A stretch of 64,000 bases of DNA from Maccoyibacter intestinihominis. GTDB taxonomy: Bacteria; Bacillota; Clostridia; Lachnospirales; Lachnospiraceae. The stretch is taken from NCBI RefSeq assembly GCF_040096355.1, contig NZ_JBBMEX010000006.1, positions 62,001 through 126,000 of the forward strand, written 5' to 3'. Positions within the stretch are counted from its first letter, which is position 1. Each line of letters starts with the position of its first letter. The translations under genes were made by a program, and so were the position numbers. This document shows, piece after piece, positions 17,179-24,296 of this stretch. The notes under the pieces were generated by a model, which had not been told where the DNA came from, ran no database searches, and saw nothing but the letters and a program-made list of their open reading frames with translations.

Positions 17179-18090
17179 ATGGAAAAACATTGTTTTACAG
17201 CAGATATAGAGCATGAAGATCAAAGGATTGACCGTTATCTGACAGAAATGCTGCCGGAACAGTCACGTTCCTTTTTTCAGAAGCTGATCAGGGATGGCTT
17301 TGTAATAGTAAACCATATAATTGTAAAGGTTAACTATCGGCTAAAGACCGGAGATGTTATAGAAATTGACATTCCGGATGCCGTACCAACCGAAATTGTA
17401 CCGGAAAACATCCCATTAGATATTCTTTACGAAGACGATGATCTGTTAATTGTTAACAAGCCGAAGGGAATGGTTGTCCATCCGGCTGTCGGACATTCTA
17501 CGGGAACTTTGGTAAATGCGATCATGTATCATTGTCAGGGAAATTTATCGGGAATCAATGGCGAGATCCGTCCGGGCATTGTACACCGTATCGATAAGGA
17601 TACGACGGGTTCTCTGATCATTTGTAAAAACGATGAGGCACATCGTAATATTGCAGAGCAGATCAAGGAACATTCTGTGACCAGACGTTATGTGGGTGTC
17701 GTAGCCGGTACGTTTTCAGAAGAAAGCGGTACGGTGGAAGGTGCGATCGGAAGGCATCCGAATGACCGCAAGAGAATGACGATCAATGAAAAAAACGGAA
17801 AACCTGCAGTAACTCATTACCGTGTCCTTCAGACCTTAAAAGGCGCTTCTTTTATGGAATTTGAGTTAGAGACCGGACGCACACATCAGATCCGCGTCCA
17901 TATGGCAAGTATTTCCCATCCGCTGCTGGGCGATACGGTTTATGGCAACTCAAAAAATCCGTACAAGTTGCAGGGACAGGCATTACATGCGCGGACCATC
18001 GGATTTATTCATCCGACTACCGGCGAATATATCGAAGTGTCTGCACCAATTCCGGAATATATGACAGAACTTGTGCGTAAATTGAGTTGA
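17179..18090 (+). CDS. RluA/RluD family 23S rRNA pseudouridine synthase
   Basis: 303 aa. An N-terminal S4 domain (about residues 10-70: RIDRYLTEMLPEQSRSFFQKLI) is followed by the pseudouridine synthase domain. The catalytic Asp lies in HRIDKDTTGSLI, with NKPKGMVVHPAVGH before it and ETGRTHQIRVHMASI after it. B. subtilis YlyB, next to lspA, is the closest positional counterpart. The exact uridine targets cannot be read from sequence. TTGGAATTTT precedes the ATG. Confidence 0.93.
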   Translation: MEKHCFTADIEHEDQRIDRYLTEMLPEQSRSFFQKLIRDGFVIVNHIIVKVNYRLKTGDVIEIDIPDAVPTEIVPENIPLDILYEDDDLLIVNKPKGMVVHPAVGHSTGTLVNAIMYHCQGNLSGINGEIRPGIVHRIDKDTTGSLIICKNDEAHRNIAEQIKEHSVTRRYVGVVAGTFSEESGTVEGAIGRHPNDRKRMTINEKNGKPAVTHYRVLQTLKGASFMEFELETGRTHQIRVHMASISHPLLGDTVYGNSKNPYKLQGQALHARTIGFIHPTTGEYIEVSAPIPEYMTELVRKLS

Positions 18091-18138
18091 AAATTCTGAT
18101 TATTTCCGAAAAAACTATACAAATATCGTAAAATAGTA

Positions 18139-18171
18139 TATAATACTCTTAGAAAAAGGAACGTTTCCTTT
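18139..18171 (+). promoter_or_regulatory. -10 box and 17-bp palindromic operator-like site
   Basis: TATAAT (18139-18144), with no good -35 at 17 nt (TATACA), is followed at 18155-18171 by the inverted repeat AAAGGAA-CGT-TTCCTTT with 7-bp perfect arms. The palindrome sits between the likely transcription start and the ribosome site of the kinase-like gene, where a repressor would act. The regulator is unknown. Confidence 0.45.
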
Positions 18172-18196
18172 GAACGAAAAGAAGGGTGGGATGGCT

Positions 18197-18826
18197 ATGA
18201 GTAACTTTGTAATTACCATTGGTCGTGAATTTGGAAGTAACGGAAAGAAAATCGGCGAAGAGGTTGCAAAGCGGCTTGGAATCAAATGCTATGATAAGGA
18301 ATTATTATCATTAGCAGCAAAAGACAGTGGATTTTGTGAAGAAATCCTAGAAAGTAATGATGAAAAGCCGACGCGCAGCTTTTTATATTCTTTGGTTATG
18401 GATACTTATTCCATGAATCATTATTCTACAGCACCGTTTTTGGATATGCCTTTAAATCAGAAAGTCTTTTTAGCACAATATGAGGCAATCCAGAAAATTG
18501 CCGGCAGGGAATCCTGTGTCATTGTTGGACGCTGTGCAGATTATGCTCTTCATAATCATGAAAAATGCCTGAATGTATTTATCCATGCAGATAAAGATGT
18601 CCGCATTGAAGAGGTGTGCAAACGAATGGATATCTCCGTAAATAAAGCAAAAGACATGATCCAGAAACAGGATAAACAACGTGCAAGTTATTACAACTAT
18701 TACAGCAATAAAAAATGGGGAGATTCCAGAAACTATCATCTGACTTTAGACAGCTCCGTGCTTGGTATTGATGGCTGTGTAGATATGATCTTAGCATGCA
18801 GAGAAAAAATGTTAGAGAAAAAATAA
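18197..18826 (+). CDS. Cytidylate kinase-like family protein
   Basis: 209 aa P-loop kinase of the AAA_26/cytidylate-kinase-like family common in Clostridia. The nucleotide-binding N-terminus is ITIGREFGSNGKKIGEEVAKRLG, with the family's YDKELL box and later IVGRCADYAL. The true substrate is unproven; it is distinct from classical Cmk. ATG 18197 lies 10 nt after AAGGG; ATG 18191 (spacing 4) and TTG 18170 (inside the palindrome) are less likely. The Tn7-like element begins 50 nt after its stop. Confidence 0.85.
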   Translation: MSNFVITIGREFGSNGKKIGEEVAKRLGIKCYDKELLSLAAKDSGFCEEILESNDEKPTRSFLYSLVMDTYSMNHYSTAPFLDMPLNQKVFLAQYEAIQKIAGRESCVIVGRCADYALHNHEKCLNVFIHADKDVRIEEVCKRMDISVNKAKDMIQKQDKQRASYYNYYSNKKWGDSRNYHLTLDSSVLGIDGCVDMILACREKMLEKK

Positions 18827-18831
18827 CAATA

Positions 18832-18871
18832 AAGCATACGGTATAACGCTTTGAAAAACTGATGTTTTTTA
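18832..18871 (+). terminator. Left half of a split palindromic terminator (target of the transposon)
   Basis: AAGCATACGG (18832-18841) pairs perfectly with CCGTATGCTT at 24209-24218, on the other side of the transposon. Rejoining the flanks at the GATAT duplication restores a 10-bp stem with a U-rich tail (TTATTTATTTTT) between two convergent genes. A TATAACGCTTTG here (18842-18853) is repeated directly as TATAACGTTTTG at 24197-24208. Confidence 0.7.
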
Positions 18872-18876
18872 GATAT
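18872..18876. repeat. Target site duplication, left copy (GATAT)
   Basis: Five bases GATAT immediately before the terminal TGT, identical to 24195-24199 right after the terminal ACA. A 5-bp duplication is the Tn7-family hallmark. Confidence 0.92.
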
Positions 18877-18912
18877 TGTACGTTGGTAAATAAATCAAAA
18901 TATAGTTTTAGG

Positions 18913-18940
18913 AAAAAGTCGATTTTTATCGGCTTTTTTC
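18913..18940. terminator. Intrinsic terminator inside the transposon left end
   Basis: AAAAAGTCGAT, loop, ATCGGCTTTTTT: a GC-containing stem (one G-T pair) flanked by an A-run and a T-run, so it could work in both directions. It lies between the outermost end repeat and the tns promoter and would insulate the tns operon from reading-in transcription. Confidence 0.7.
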
Positions 18941-18982
18941 TTACTTATTTTAATCTAATTTTCAAATAAGTGCAATAAACAT

Positions 18983-19011
18983 TTGTAAATAATTCAAAAT
19001 TAAAATATAAT
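18983..19011 (+). promoter_or_regulatory. Predicted tns operon promoter overlapping end repeats
   Basis: TTGTAA (18983-18988), 17-nt spacer, TATAAT (19006-19011). The -35 and spacer lie within left repeat 2, and repeat 3 begins at the end of the -10. TnsB bound here would block RNA polymerase, as in the self-repression known for Tn7 tns genes; that function here is inferred. Confidence 0.65.
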
Positions 19012-19072
19012 TAGCATATAGTTCAAAATTAAATACATATTTTGCAAATAATTCAAAATGAGAGGATATGAG

Positions 19073-19747
19073 ATGGAATTCACGAAACCAATAGCTATGC
19101 AGAGGAGTACACATTATGGAAATAATTATTTTTCTGTTTATAGTAATAAAATAAAACGAGTAGTTCACCTTTTTTCTAATTTAGAATATTACAATTTTCT
19201 TACATTAGAAACCAATCCACAAGTAGAAACTTTTTGTGAGCAACCTCTAAAAATTGAAATTATACAAGACAATAAAATTAAACATGCCATATTTGATATG
19301 TGGGTACGGTATTCTAATGGAAGAGAGGAATTGCAGGAAGTAAAGTATTCGTCTGAATTGGTTGGAGAAACCAAGCAAGCTGTTCGTTCACAAGAACAAA
19401 TTCGTAGAGAGGAAACATGGTGTAAAGAAAATTCTATAGAATTTGTAATTCGTACGGAAAAAGATATTATAGAAGGACGGTTCTTTTTAAATAACTTAAG
19501 TATTATTGCTTCAAGGGTACGACGTTATATACCGACCGAAGACATGTATTATAATCCATCCATTATAGAAATACTATCAAAAAATGGCTCTTTAACCATA
19601 GGAGAATTAATTTCAAATAAATTACTACCAATTGGAAATGAGCTTAATCACATATGTTATTTATACAGTGCAGGAATTATAACGATGAATATTGCTGAAA
19701 GACCACTTGATAATAAAATGGGGGTGTCGTTATGCCAGAAAAAATAA
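19073..19747 (+). CDS. tnsA: TnsA-like transposon endonuclease
   Basis: 224 aa. The restriction-endonuclease-like fold of TnsA is indicated by the catalytic set Glu38 (SNLEYYNFLTLE), Asp75 (HAIFDMWV) and Glu89-Val-Lys91 (LQEVKYSS), and by the CEQP turn before the core. TnsA cuts the 5' strands at the transposon ends, so transposition with TnsB is by cut-and-paste. The C-terminal part (about 130-224) resembles a winged-helix domain for TnsC contact. ATG 19073 has GAGAGG 7 nt upstream; ATG 19058 lies inside repeat 4 and lacks a ribosome site. The 3' end overlaps tnsB by 16 nt. Confidence 0.88.
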   Translation: MEFTKPIAMQRSTHYGNNYFSVYSNKIKRVVHLFSNLEYYNFLTLETNPQVETFCEQPLKIEIIQDNKIKHAIFDMWVRYSNGREELQEVKYSSELVGETKQAVRSQEQIRREETWCKENSIEFVIRTEKDIIEGRFFLNNLSIIASRVRRYIPTEDMYYNPSIIEILSKNGSLTIGELISNKLLPIGNELNHICYLYSAGIITMNIAERPLDNKMGVSLCQKK

Positions 19748-21633
19748 ATTTGTCTGCATTAAGAGAGAAGAGAGATACATGGTCTGAACTAAATTTAGAA
19801 GTAATGGACGAGGATGTTAAAAGCAAATATCTACAAAGAAAAAAGGCTGTAGATTTATATATTGATGGAATGTCCCCATCCAAAGTATCAGAACAAACAG
19901 GAATATCATCAGGAGAAGTCATTAGATTAGTTCATAGATGCTCTGATTTAAACAAAAGTGGGAATATGGCAGGATATAAAGCACTTTTACCTAATAATCG
20001 TACATCTGATATATTGGGGAAATTTAATAAACTATTCTTGGAATATCCAACATTGGAATCTTTTGTGCTTGGGAATTATTTTGGGGACAAACATTATACA
20101 TTAGAGCATAATATGAATATAAGATCCTTACATACTAAATTCAGGGAAGAATGTATTAGATTAGGAATTCAGGATTATGAATATCCGTTATGCCTTAAAG
20201 ATAATGGCTATGATGCACTTTATAGATATCTAAAGAGAAAAGAAAAAGAAATGCAGCAATTAGCGATAAAAAGAGCAACCAAAACCAGTCAGCAACATTT
20301 TGCAATTACTAGTTACGGAGAATCATATAATATTAATCCAATTGCTCCTTATAATATTGTGCAACTCGATGGTCATAAGATAGATATGATTTATTCAGTA
20401 GAAGTAGAAAATGAACATGGTGAAGTTATAAGGATGCCGGCAACACGAGCGTGGCTTATTACAGTCATGGATGTTGCTACAAGAGCAATCATAGGATATG
20501 CAATGTCTCCTTATGAGAATTATAATCAACACGATGTATTGCAGGCTATTTATAATGCAATTAAACCACATAAAAAAATAAACTTTTCGCATGAATCTTT
20601 AAAATATCCTGAAAACGATGGATTTCCTTCGTTATGTATTCCAGAAACAAAATGGGCTGCATTTGATGTGATTATGCTTGATAATGCTAAATCACACCTT
20701 GCTCAAAATGTTATATATAAGTTAAACGAAGGAATAAAATGTGTTACTAATTTTGGATCGGTAGCAACACCAGAGACTAGAGGTATTGTAGAAAGATTTT
20801 TTAGGACTTTAGAGATGGGGGGATTCCATCGCCTCCCGGGGACAACTGGCAGTCATATATATGATAATAAAAGAAATAATCCTGAAAAAGAAGCCGTAAA
20901 ATATGAAATTTCTTATAATGATATTTGTGAACTTGTAGAATATTTGATAGCTGAATACAACAATAGTGCACATTCTAAATTAGAAAATCAAACACCACTA
21001 CAAGTAATGGCTAGGCGCATACATGCAGGAATGCAACCATATATAGTCCCTGTGTCTCAAAGACAAACTATTGAAAAATTAACATACTTTACTGAAGAGA
21101 GAATATTGAGAGGTGGATATAAAACAGGTACAAGACCATATTTATCTTATTTGGGTGTACGTTATCATGCGGTTGACGTTCAAATTCCTATGCAATATGT
21201 AGGAAAGAAAGTATATATTGAGGTTAATCCAGAGGATGTAAGCCATGTTAAACTTTATGATACACAAGGTATTTTCTTGGCAGATATGATTGCTACTGGT
21301 GAATGGGGAAAACGACCACATTCTATAAAAACACATAAAGCTGCATTAAAAAGAAAGAGTAAAAATCTTGACAATAATTCTTTATTTACACCTCATCTTA
21401 CAGAGTTTGAAGAAGACTTGCGAAAGAATGCAAAAAACAGCAGACGTGATCGAACATTTGCAAACATTATGCAAAAAGAAAATTGTGAAAAAAAAGAAGA
21501 AGTTAAAAGGATGAACTCCAATAAAGTTAAAAATAGCAAGCGCTCTAATACTCATAATGAATATTCAAAAGAAGAAATGGCGTTAATCGATTCCATGTCA
21601 ATTGAAGAAGCGTATAGGAAAGGACTTATTTGA
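19732..21633 (+). CDS. tnsB: TnsB-like DDE transposase
   Basis: 633 aa. The retroviral-integrase-fold core has Asp213 (VQLDGHKID), Asp317 (IMLDNAKSH) and Glu354 (TRGIVERFFRTLE), an intact DDE triad. N-terminal helix-turn-helix segments (about residues 35-70, 'MSPSKVSEQTGISSGEVIRLV') bind the end repeats, a Mu-type beta-barrel follows the core (about 460-530), and a charged C-terminal tail likely contacts TnsC. It joins 3' ends to target DNA. GGGGGTG precedes ATG 19732. The stop overlaps the tnsC start. Confidence 0.93.
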   Translation: MPEKINLSALREKRDTWSELNLEVMDEDVKSKYLQRKKAVDLYIDGMSPSKVSEQTGISSGEVIRLVHRCSDLNKSGNMAGYKALLPNNRTSDILGKFNKLFLEYPTLESFVLGNYFGDKHYTLEHNMNIRSLHTKFREECIRLGIQDYEYPLCLKDNGYDALYRYLKRKEKEMQQLAIKRATKTSQQHFAITSYGESYNINPIAPYNIVQLDGHKIDMIYSVEVENEHGEVIRMPATRAWLITVMDVATRAIIGYAMSPYENYNQHDVLQAIYNAIKPHKKINFSHESLKYPENDGFPSLCIPETKWAAFDVIMLDNAKSHLAQNVIYKLNEGIKCVTNFGSVATPETRGIVERFFRTLEMGGFHRLPGTTGSHIYDNKRNNPEKEAVKYEISYNDICELVEYLIAEYNNSAHSKLENQTPLQVMARRIHAGMQPYIVPVSQRQTIEKLTYFTEERILRGGYKTGTRPYLSYLGVRYHAVDVQIPMQYVGKKVYIEVNPEDVSHVKLYDTQGIFLADMIATGEWGKRPHSIKTHKAALKRKSKNLDNNSLFTPHLTEFEEDLRKNAKNSRRDRTFANIMQKENCEKKEEVKRMNSNKVKNSKRSNTHNEYSKEEMALIDSMSIEEAYRKGLI

Positions 21634-22595
21634 AGAACAGTAATAATATAACACAGAATTTTGATATAACTGAATTAGAACGATATTTGGGTTCAATTAA
21701 ATATACCATTCCAACCAAATCTATTATGGATTTACAACATAAAGTGGAAGAATGGATATCCATGAATGACTGTGGTGCTATAATATATGGTGAATCTCGT
21801 ACAGGAAAAACAAGAGCTATCCGGTATATTTCTACTCATCTAAAAGAGAAATATGGAACACAATTACCAATTTATACATTATGTGCAACAGATCATATTT
21901 CAACACAAAAGACCTTTTACTCAAGTTTATTAACGGCTATTGGTCATGAAGATGCCCATAAAGGAACTGCTGTACAAATGCGTCAACGTATAGTAAATCG
22001 TATTATAGTAAATGCCCTGGATACAAAGTACCGGAGAGCAATTCTGTTTGTTGATGAAGCCTATTTGCTTCACGACAAAGAGTACTTATGGCTTATTGAT
22101 ATATATAATGAGCTTAATCTGAATGATATTTTGTTTACTGTGTTTTTATTTGGAACTAGGGAATTAAAGGAACAGAAAACCGGTTATATACGAGCTGGGA
22201 AAAAACAGATTGTTCTTCGCTTTATGGTAAATGAATTTGAATTTATGGGAATTACATGTAAAAAAGATGCAGCGATTTGCTTGTCTAGTATGGACAAACC
22301 GTTTAAAATCTTCGGATATGATCAAAGTATTATTCTGTCAAAATTATTTTTTCCAGAGGCATATAAAGATGGACTAAAATTATATAGTTATGTCGAAGAA
22401 TTGTGGAAAGCATTTGAAGTTGTAAAACAACAAAATAATATACAGACAGATCAGATCCTTATGAAACATTTTATGGACACGATCATATATTGCTTTAGGC
22501 AATATGGTGCATATAATAAACAATTATATGCACCAACTACAGAAGAATGGATTGCAAGCATTATAGGCAGCGGATTTGTTATATCTCAAATTTGA
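21630..22595 (+). CDS. tnsC: TnsC-like AAA+ transposition regulator
   Basis: 321 aa ATPase. Walker A is GESRTGKT (residues 54-61) and Walker B is AILFVDEAYLL (Asp142, Glu143). In Tn7 systems TnsC polymerises on target DNA and links the target selector to TnsAB. It starts at TTG 21630, 6 nt after AGGAAAGG and overlapping the tnsB stop by 4 nt. It is shorter than Tn7 TnsC (555 aa) and closer in size to the compact TnsC/TniB forms. Confidence 0.9.
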   Translation: MKNSNNITQNFDITELERYLGSIKYTIPTKSIMDLQHKVEEWISMNDCGAIIYGESRTGKTRAIRYISTHLKEKYGTQLPIYTLCATDHISTQKTFYSSLLTAIGHEDAHKGTAVQMRQRIVNRIIVNALDTKYRRAILFVDEAYLLHDKEYLWLIDIYNELNLNDILFTVFLFGTRELKEQKTGYIRAGKKQIVLRFMVNEFEFMGITCKKDAAICLSSMDKPFKIFGYDQSIILSKLFFPEAYKDGLKLYSYVEELWKAFEVVKQQNNIQTDQILMKHFMDTIIYCFRQYGAYNKQLYAPTTEEWIASIIGSGFVISQI

Positions 22596-22608
22596 TAGGA
22601 GATTAGTT

Positions 22609-23946
22609 GTGAAAGAACCTACATATACTTGGAAAACAGAATATATTCTTCCATATGAATCTTATTGGAGTATACGAGCGAAATTTTGCTATTTAAATGC
22701 AGAGAAATATTCGAATTTCTCAAAAATTAATAGAGATAAAAAAATCATAAAAACTCCGTCAGTGTTTGAATGTATTCCTAAAAGTCTAAAACCATTTTAT
22801 ATTCAGAGAACTTTTGAAAGAAAAGTATATATATGTCCAATATGTATAATAAATGGTTATCATTCTATTTTTCATCAATGGAATATATTTAAAAACTGTT
22901 TTATTCATTTGAAAACAACTTTAATAAAAACTGACTATGAGTTTCAATATCCCAAATATGATTCTGGCAGACAGGATTTTTATGAACAGCAGAGTAATGT
23001 TACTGTAGAAACAATAGTTCAGAATCATAATATCCGCAAAAAGATTCTGAAAGCAGTTAAACCACTTTCAGAAGTGAACAGTAAATATTCTGTGTTTGAT
23101 TTCACAGATGGAATAAGTAGCTGTAATGGCTATTATGATAGTGTGAAAAAATTTATATTAAAAAACATTTTTCAAATTTCAGTAGAGTCATCGAAAAAGT
23201 GTATTTTGGCAATTAAAAAAGAAAATATTTTAGATGAAACGTCAAAACTTTTGTATTTAACATATTGTGAAGTATGGAACTATTTCTTTTTATACAATAA
23301 AAACCATGAAATGGTTACAAGCAACACCTTAGATGAATATACTTCTAAATCCTTATGTTATGTCGACAATAAAGCATTATATACTACATACCCAACAGTG
23401 GATGCAACAGCACTATGCATGAAAAATATTGTGTATAAATTTATAGATCATAAATGTGGCAATTTAGACATGTTTTATGATTATTGTAGTGAATTGTGGC
23501 GCAATCCCTCTAGCAGACAATTACGTACCTATTCTCATAAAGAAATTTATGCTGGAATATTAAGTATATATGCAATGACGGGCATAAATGATCCGGCATA
23601 TTTTTTAGAATTATGGGATAAATGGAAAACTCGAGAATTTTATTGCCAATTTTCACTTAATATATTAAGTGATTTACATAAAGTTACAAATTGGTATCAT
23701 ACATATGAAAATTCAGGATTATTAGTTTTGAAATCTTATATTTTATCATTTACAATTCTACAGGATCTATTTTATACTTTAAATCAATATATTTTATATA
23801 AAATAGACGCAGGGGAGATTGATCTAATGGATGAAAATATTTTACATAGAAACCATAAAATAAAAGCCCCACAATACATTATTGAAGAAGATGAAAAGCA
23901 TATTGTCAAAATTTACCGTTTTATACCTGAAGATACAGAGACATAG
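22609..23946 (+). CDS. tniQ: TniQ/TnsD-type target-selection protein
   Basis: 445 aa. The TniQ N-terminal zinc-binding region is CPIC (Cys76, Cys79), GYHSIFHQW and then CFIH (Cys97, His100). The remainder is lysine- and tyrosine-rich with no further recognised domain, and probably contains DNA-binding helices. Its length is between the short TniQ of CRISPR-associated elements and TnsD, so it may itself recognise an attachment site. GTG 22609 follows AGGAG by 7 nt; the longer frame from 22576 starts inside tnsC. It is the only target selector in the element; no TnsE or Cas genes are present. Confidence 0.85.
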   Translation: MKEPTYTWKTEYILPYESYWSIRAKFCYLNAEKYSNFSKINRDKKIIKTPSVFECIPKSLKPFYIQRTFERKVYICPICIINGYHSIFHQWNIFKNCFIHLKTTLIKTDYEFQYPKYDSGRQDFYEQQSNVTVETIVQNHNIRKKILKAVKPLSEVNSKYSVFDFTDGISSCNGYYDSVKKFILKNIFQISVESSKKCILAIKKENILDETSKLLYLTYCEVWNYFFLYNKNHEMVTSNTLDEYTSKSLCYVDNKALYTTYPTVDATALCMKNIVYKFIDHKCGNLDMFYDYCSELWRNPSSRQLRTYSHKEIYAGILSIYAMTGINDPAYFLELWDKWKTREFYCQFSLNILSDLHKVTNWYHTYENSGLLVLKSYILSFTILQDLFYTLNQYILYKIDAGEIDLMDENILHRNHKIKAPQYIIEEDEKHIVKIYRFIPEDTET

Positions 23947-23984
23947 GATTATATAATTTGTATTTATTTGAAATTAAAACTATA

Positions 23985-24194
23985 TTTTAATTTTTAACTA
24001 TTTGCAAAATAGTATTTTAATTTTAAAATAGTTACCAATAATTTTATCCTAATTTTGAAATATTTACCAATGATCGCACCTTGATTTTGAAGTATTTACC
24101 AATTAAATAACTATAACATTGGGTTAGAGCACCTGCTATATGGCGAATTTTGAGAAAAATACCAACCATATTTTGATTTATTTACCAACGTACA
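23985..24194 (-). repeat. Right-end TnsB-site array (about six repeats) in the gene-free right end
   Basis: Inward from the end: 24168-24194 (terminal 27-bp inverted repeat), 24145-24166, 24081-24104, 24051-24070, 24017-24039 and 23985-24010 (most diverged). Shared core is AWTTTTGAAATATTTACCAA, the reverse complement of the left-end core. Six packed copies here against four spread ones on the left is the asymmetry Tn7 ends show. Nothing else is visible between the tniQ stop and the element boundary. Confidence 0.85.
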
Positions 24195-24199
24195 GATAT
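24195..24199. repeat. Target site duplication, right copy (GATAT)
   Basis: GATAT directly after the terminal ACA, identical to 18872-18876. Confidence 0.92.
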
Positions 24200-24266
24200 A
24201 ACGTTTTGCCGTATGCTTATTTATTTTTACCACAAACTATTCGTTAAACTATTGTTTTGCGAATAG
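24200..24266 (-). terminator. Right half of the split terminator and a second hairpin 3' of the prepilin gene
   Basis: CCGTATGCTT (24209-24218) is the partner arm of 18832-18841, followed by TTATTTATTTTT. A separate 7-bp hairpin CTATTCG (24237-24243)/CGAATAG (24260-24266) could end transcription of the - strand prepilin gene on its own. Confidence 0.5.
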
Positions 24267-24296
24267 ATGCATGCCACTTAGAACCGGTTACGCCCT

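Larger units (their letters stand above)
18877..19061 (+). repeat. Left-end TnsB-site array (four repeats)
   Basis: Four related copies: 18877-18903 (terminal, starts TGTACGTTGG), 18982-19002 (TTTGTAAATAATTCAAAATT), 19011-19031 (diverged) and 19041-19061 (TTTGCAAATAATTCAAAATG). Core consensus is TTTGYAAATAATTCAAAAT. The terminal copy stands alone, separated from the others by an internal terminator. The three inner copies overlap the tns promoter and the tnsA ribosome site. Confidence 0.85.
18877..24194 (+). mobile_element. Tn7-like transposon, TnsA-TnsB-TnsC-TniQ type, 5,318 bp, no cargo
   Basis: The ends are exact: a 27-bp perfect terminal inverted repeat beginning TGTACGTTGG, and a flanking 5-bp duplication GATAT. 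Further related repeats lie inside both ends (four sites left, six right), as expected for TnsB binding. The four genes overlap or nearly touch, all on + strand: TnsA-like endonuclease, DDE transposase TnsB, AAA+ regulator TnsC and a TniQ/TnsD-type target selector. No passenger gene fits between tniQ and the right end. Base composition is visibly more AT-rich than the flanking chromosome. All four proteins look intact, so it may be active. Confidence 0.95.

Noticed and set aside
18094..18135. Possible dif-like Xer site upstream of the kinase-like gene
   Set aside because: Some bases recall single-recombinase dif sites, but no convincing pair of inverted arms with a 6-bp centre is visible and the place is a promoter region.
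18877..19061. AT-rich left-end repeats as a CRISPR array
   Set aside because: Irregular spacing, imperfect copies, no Cas genes, and a mirrored array at the other end; they fit transposase binding sites.
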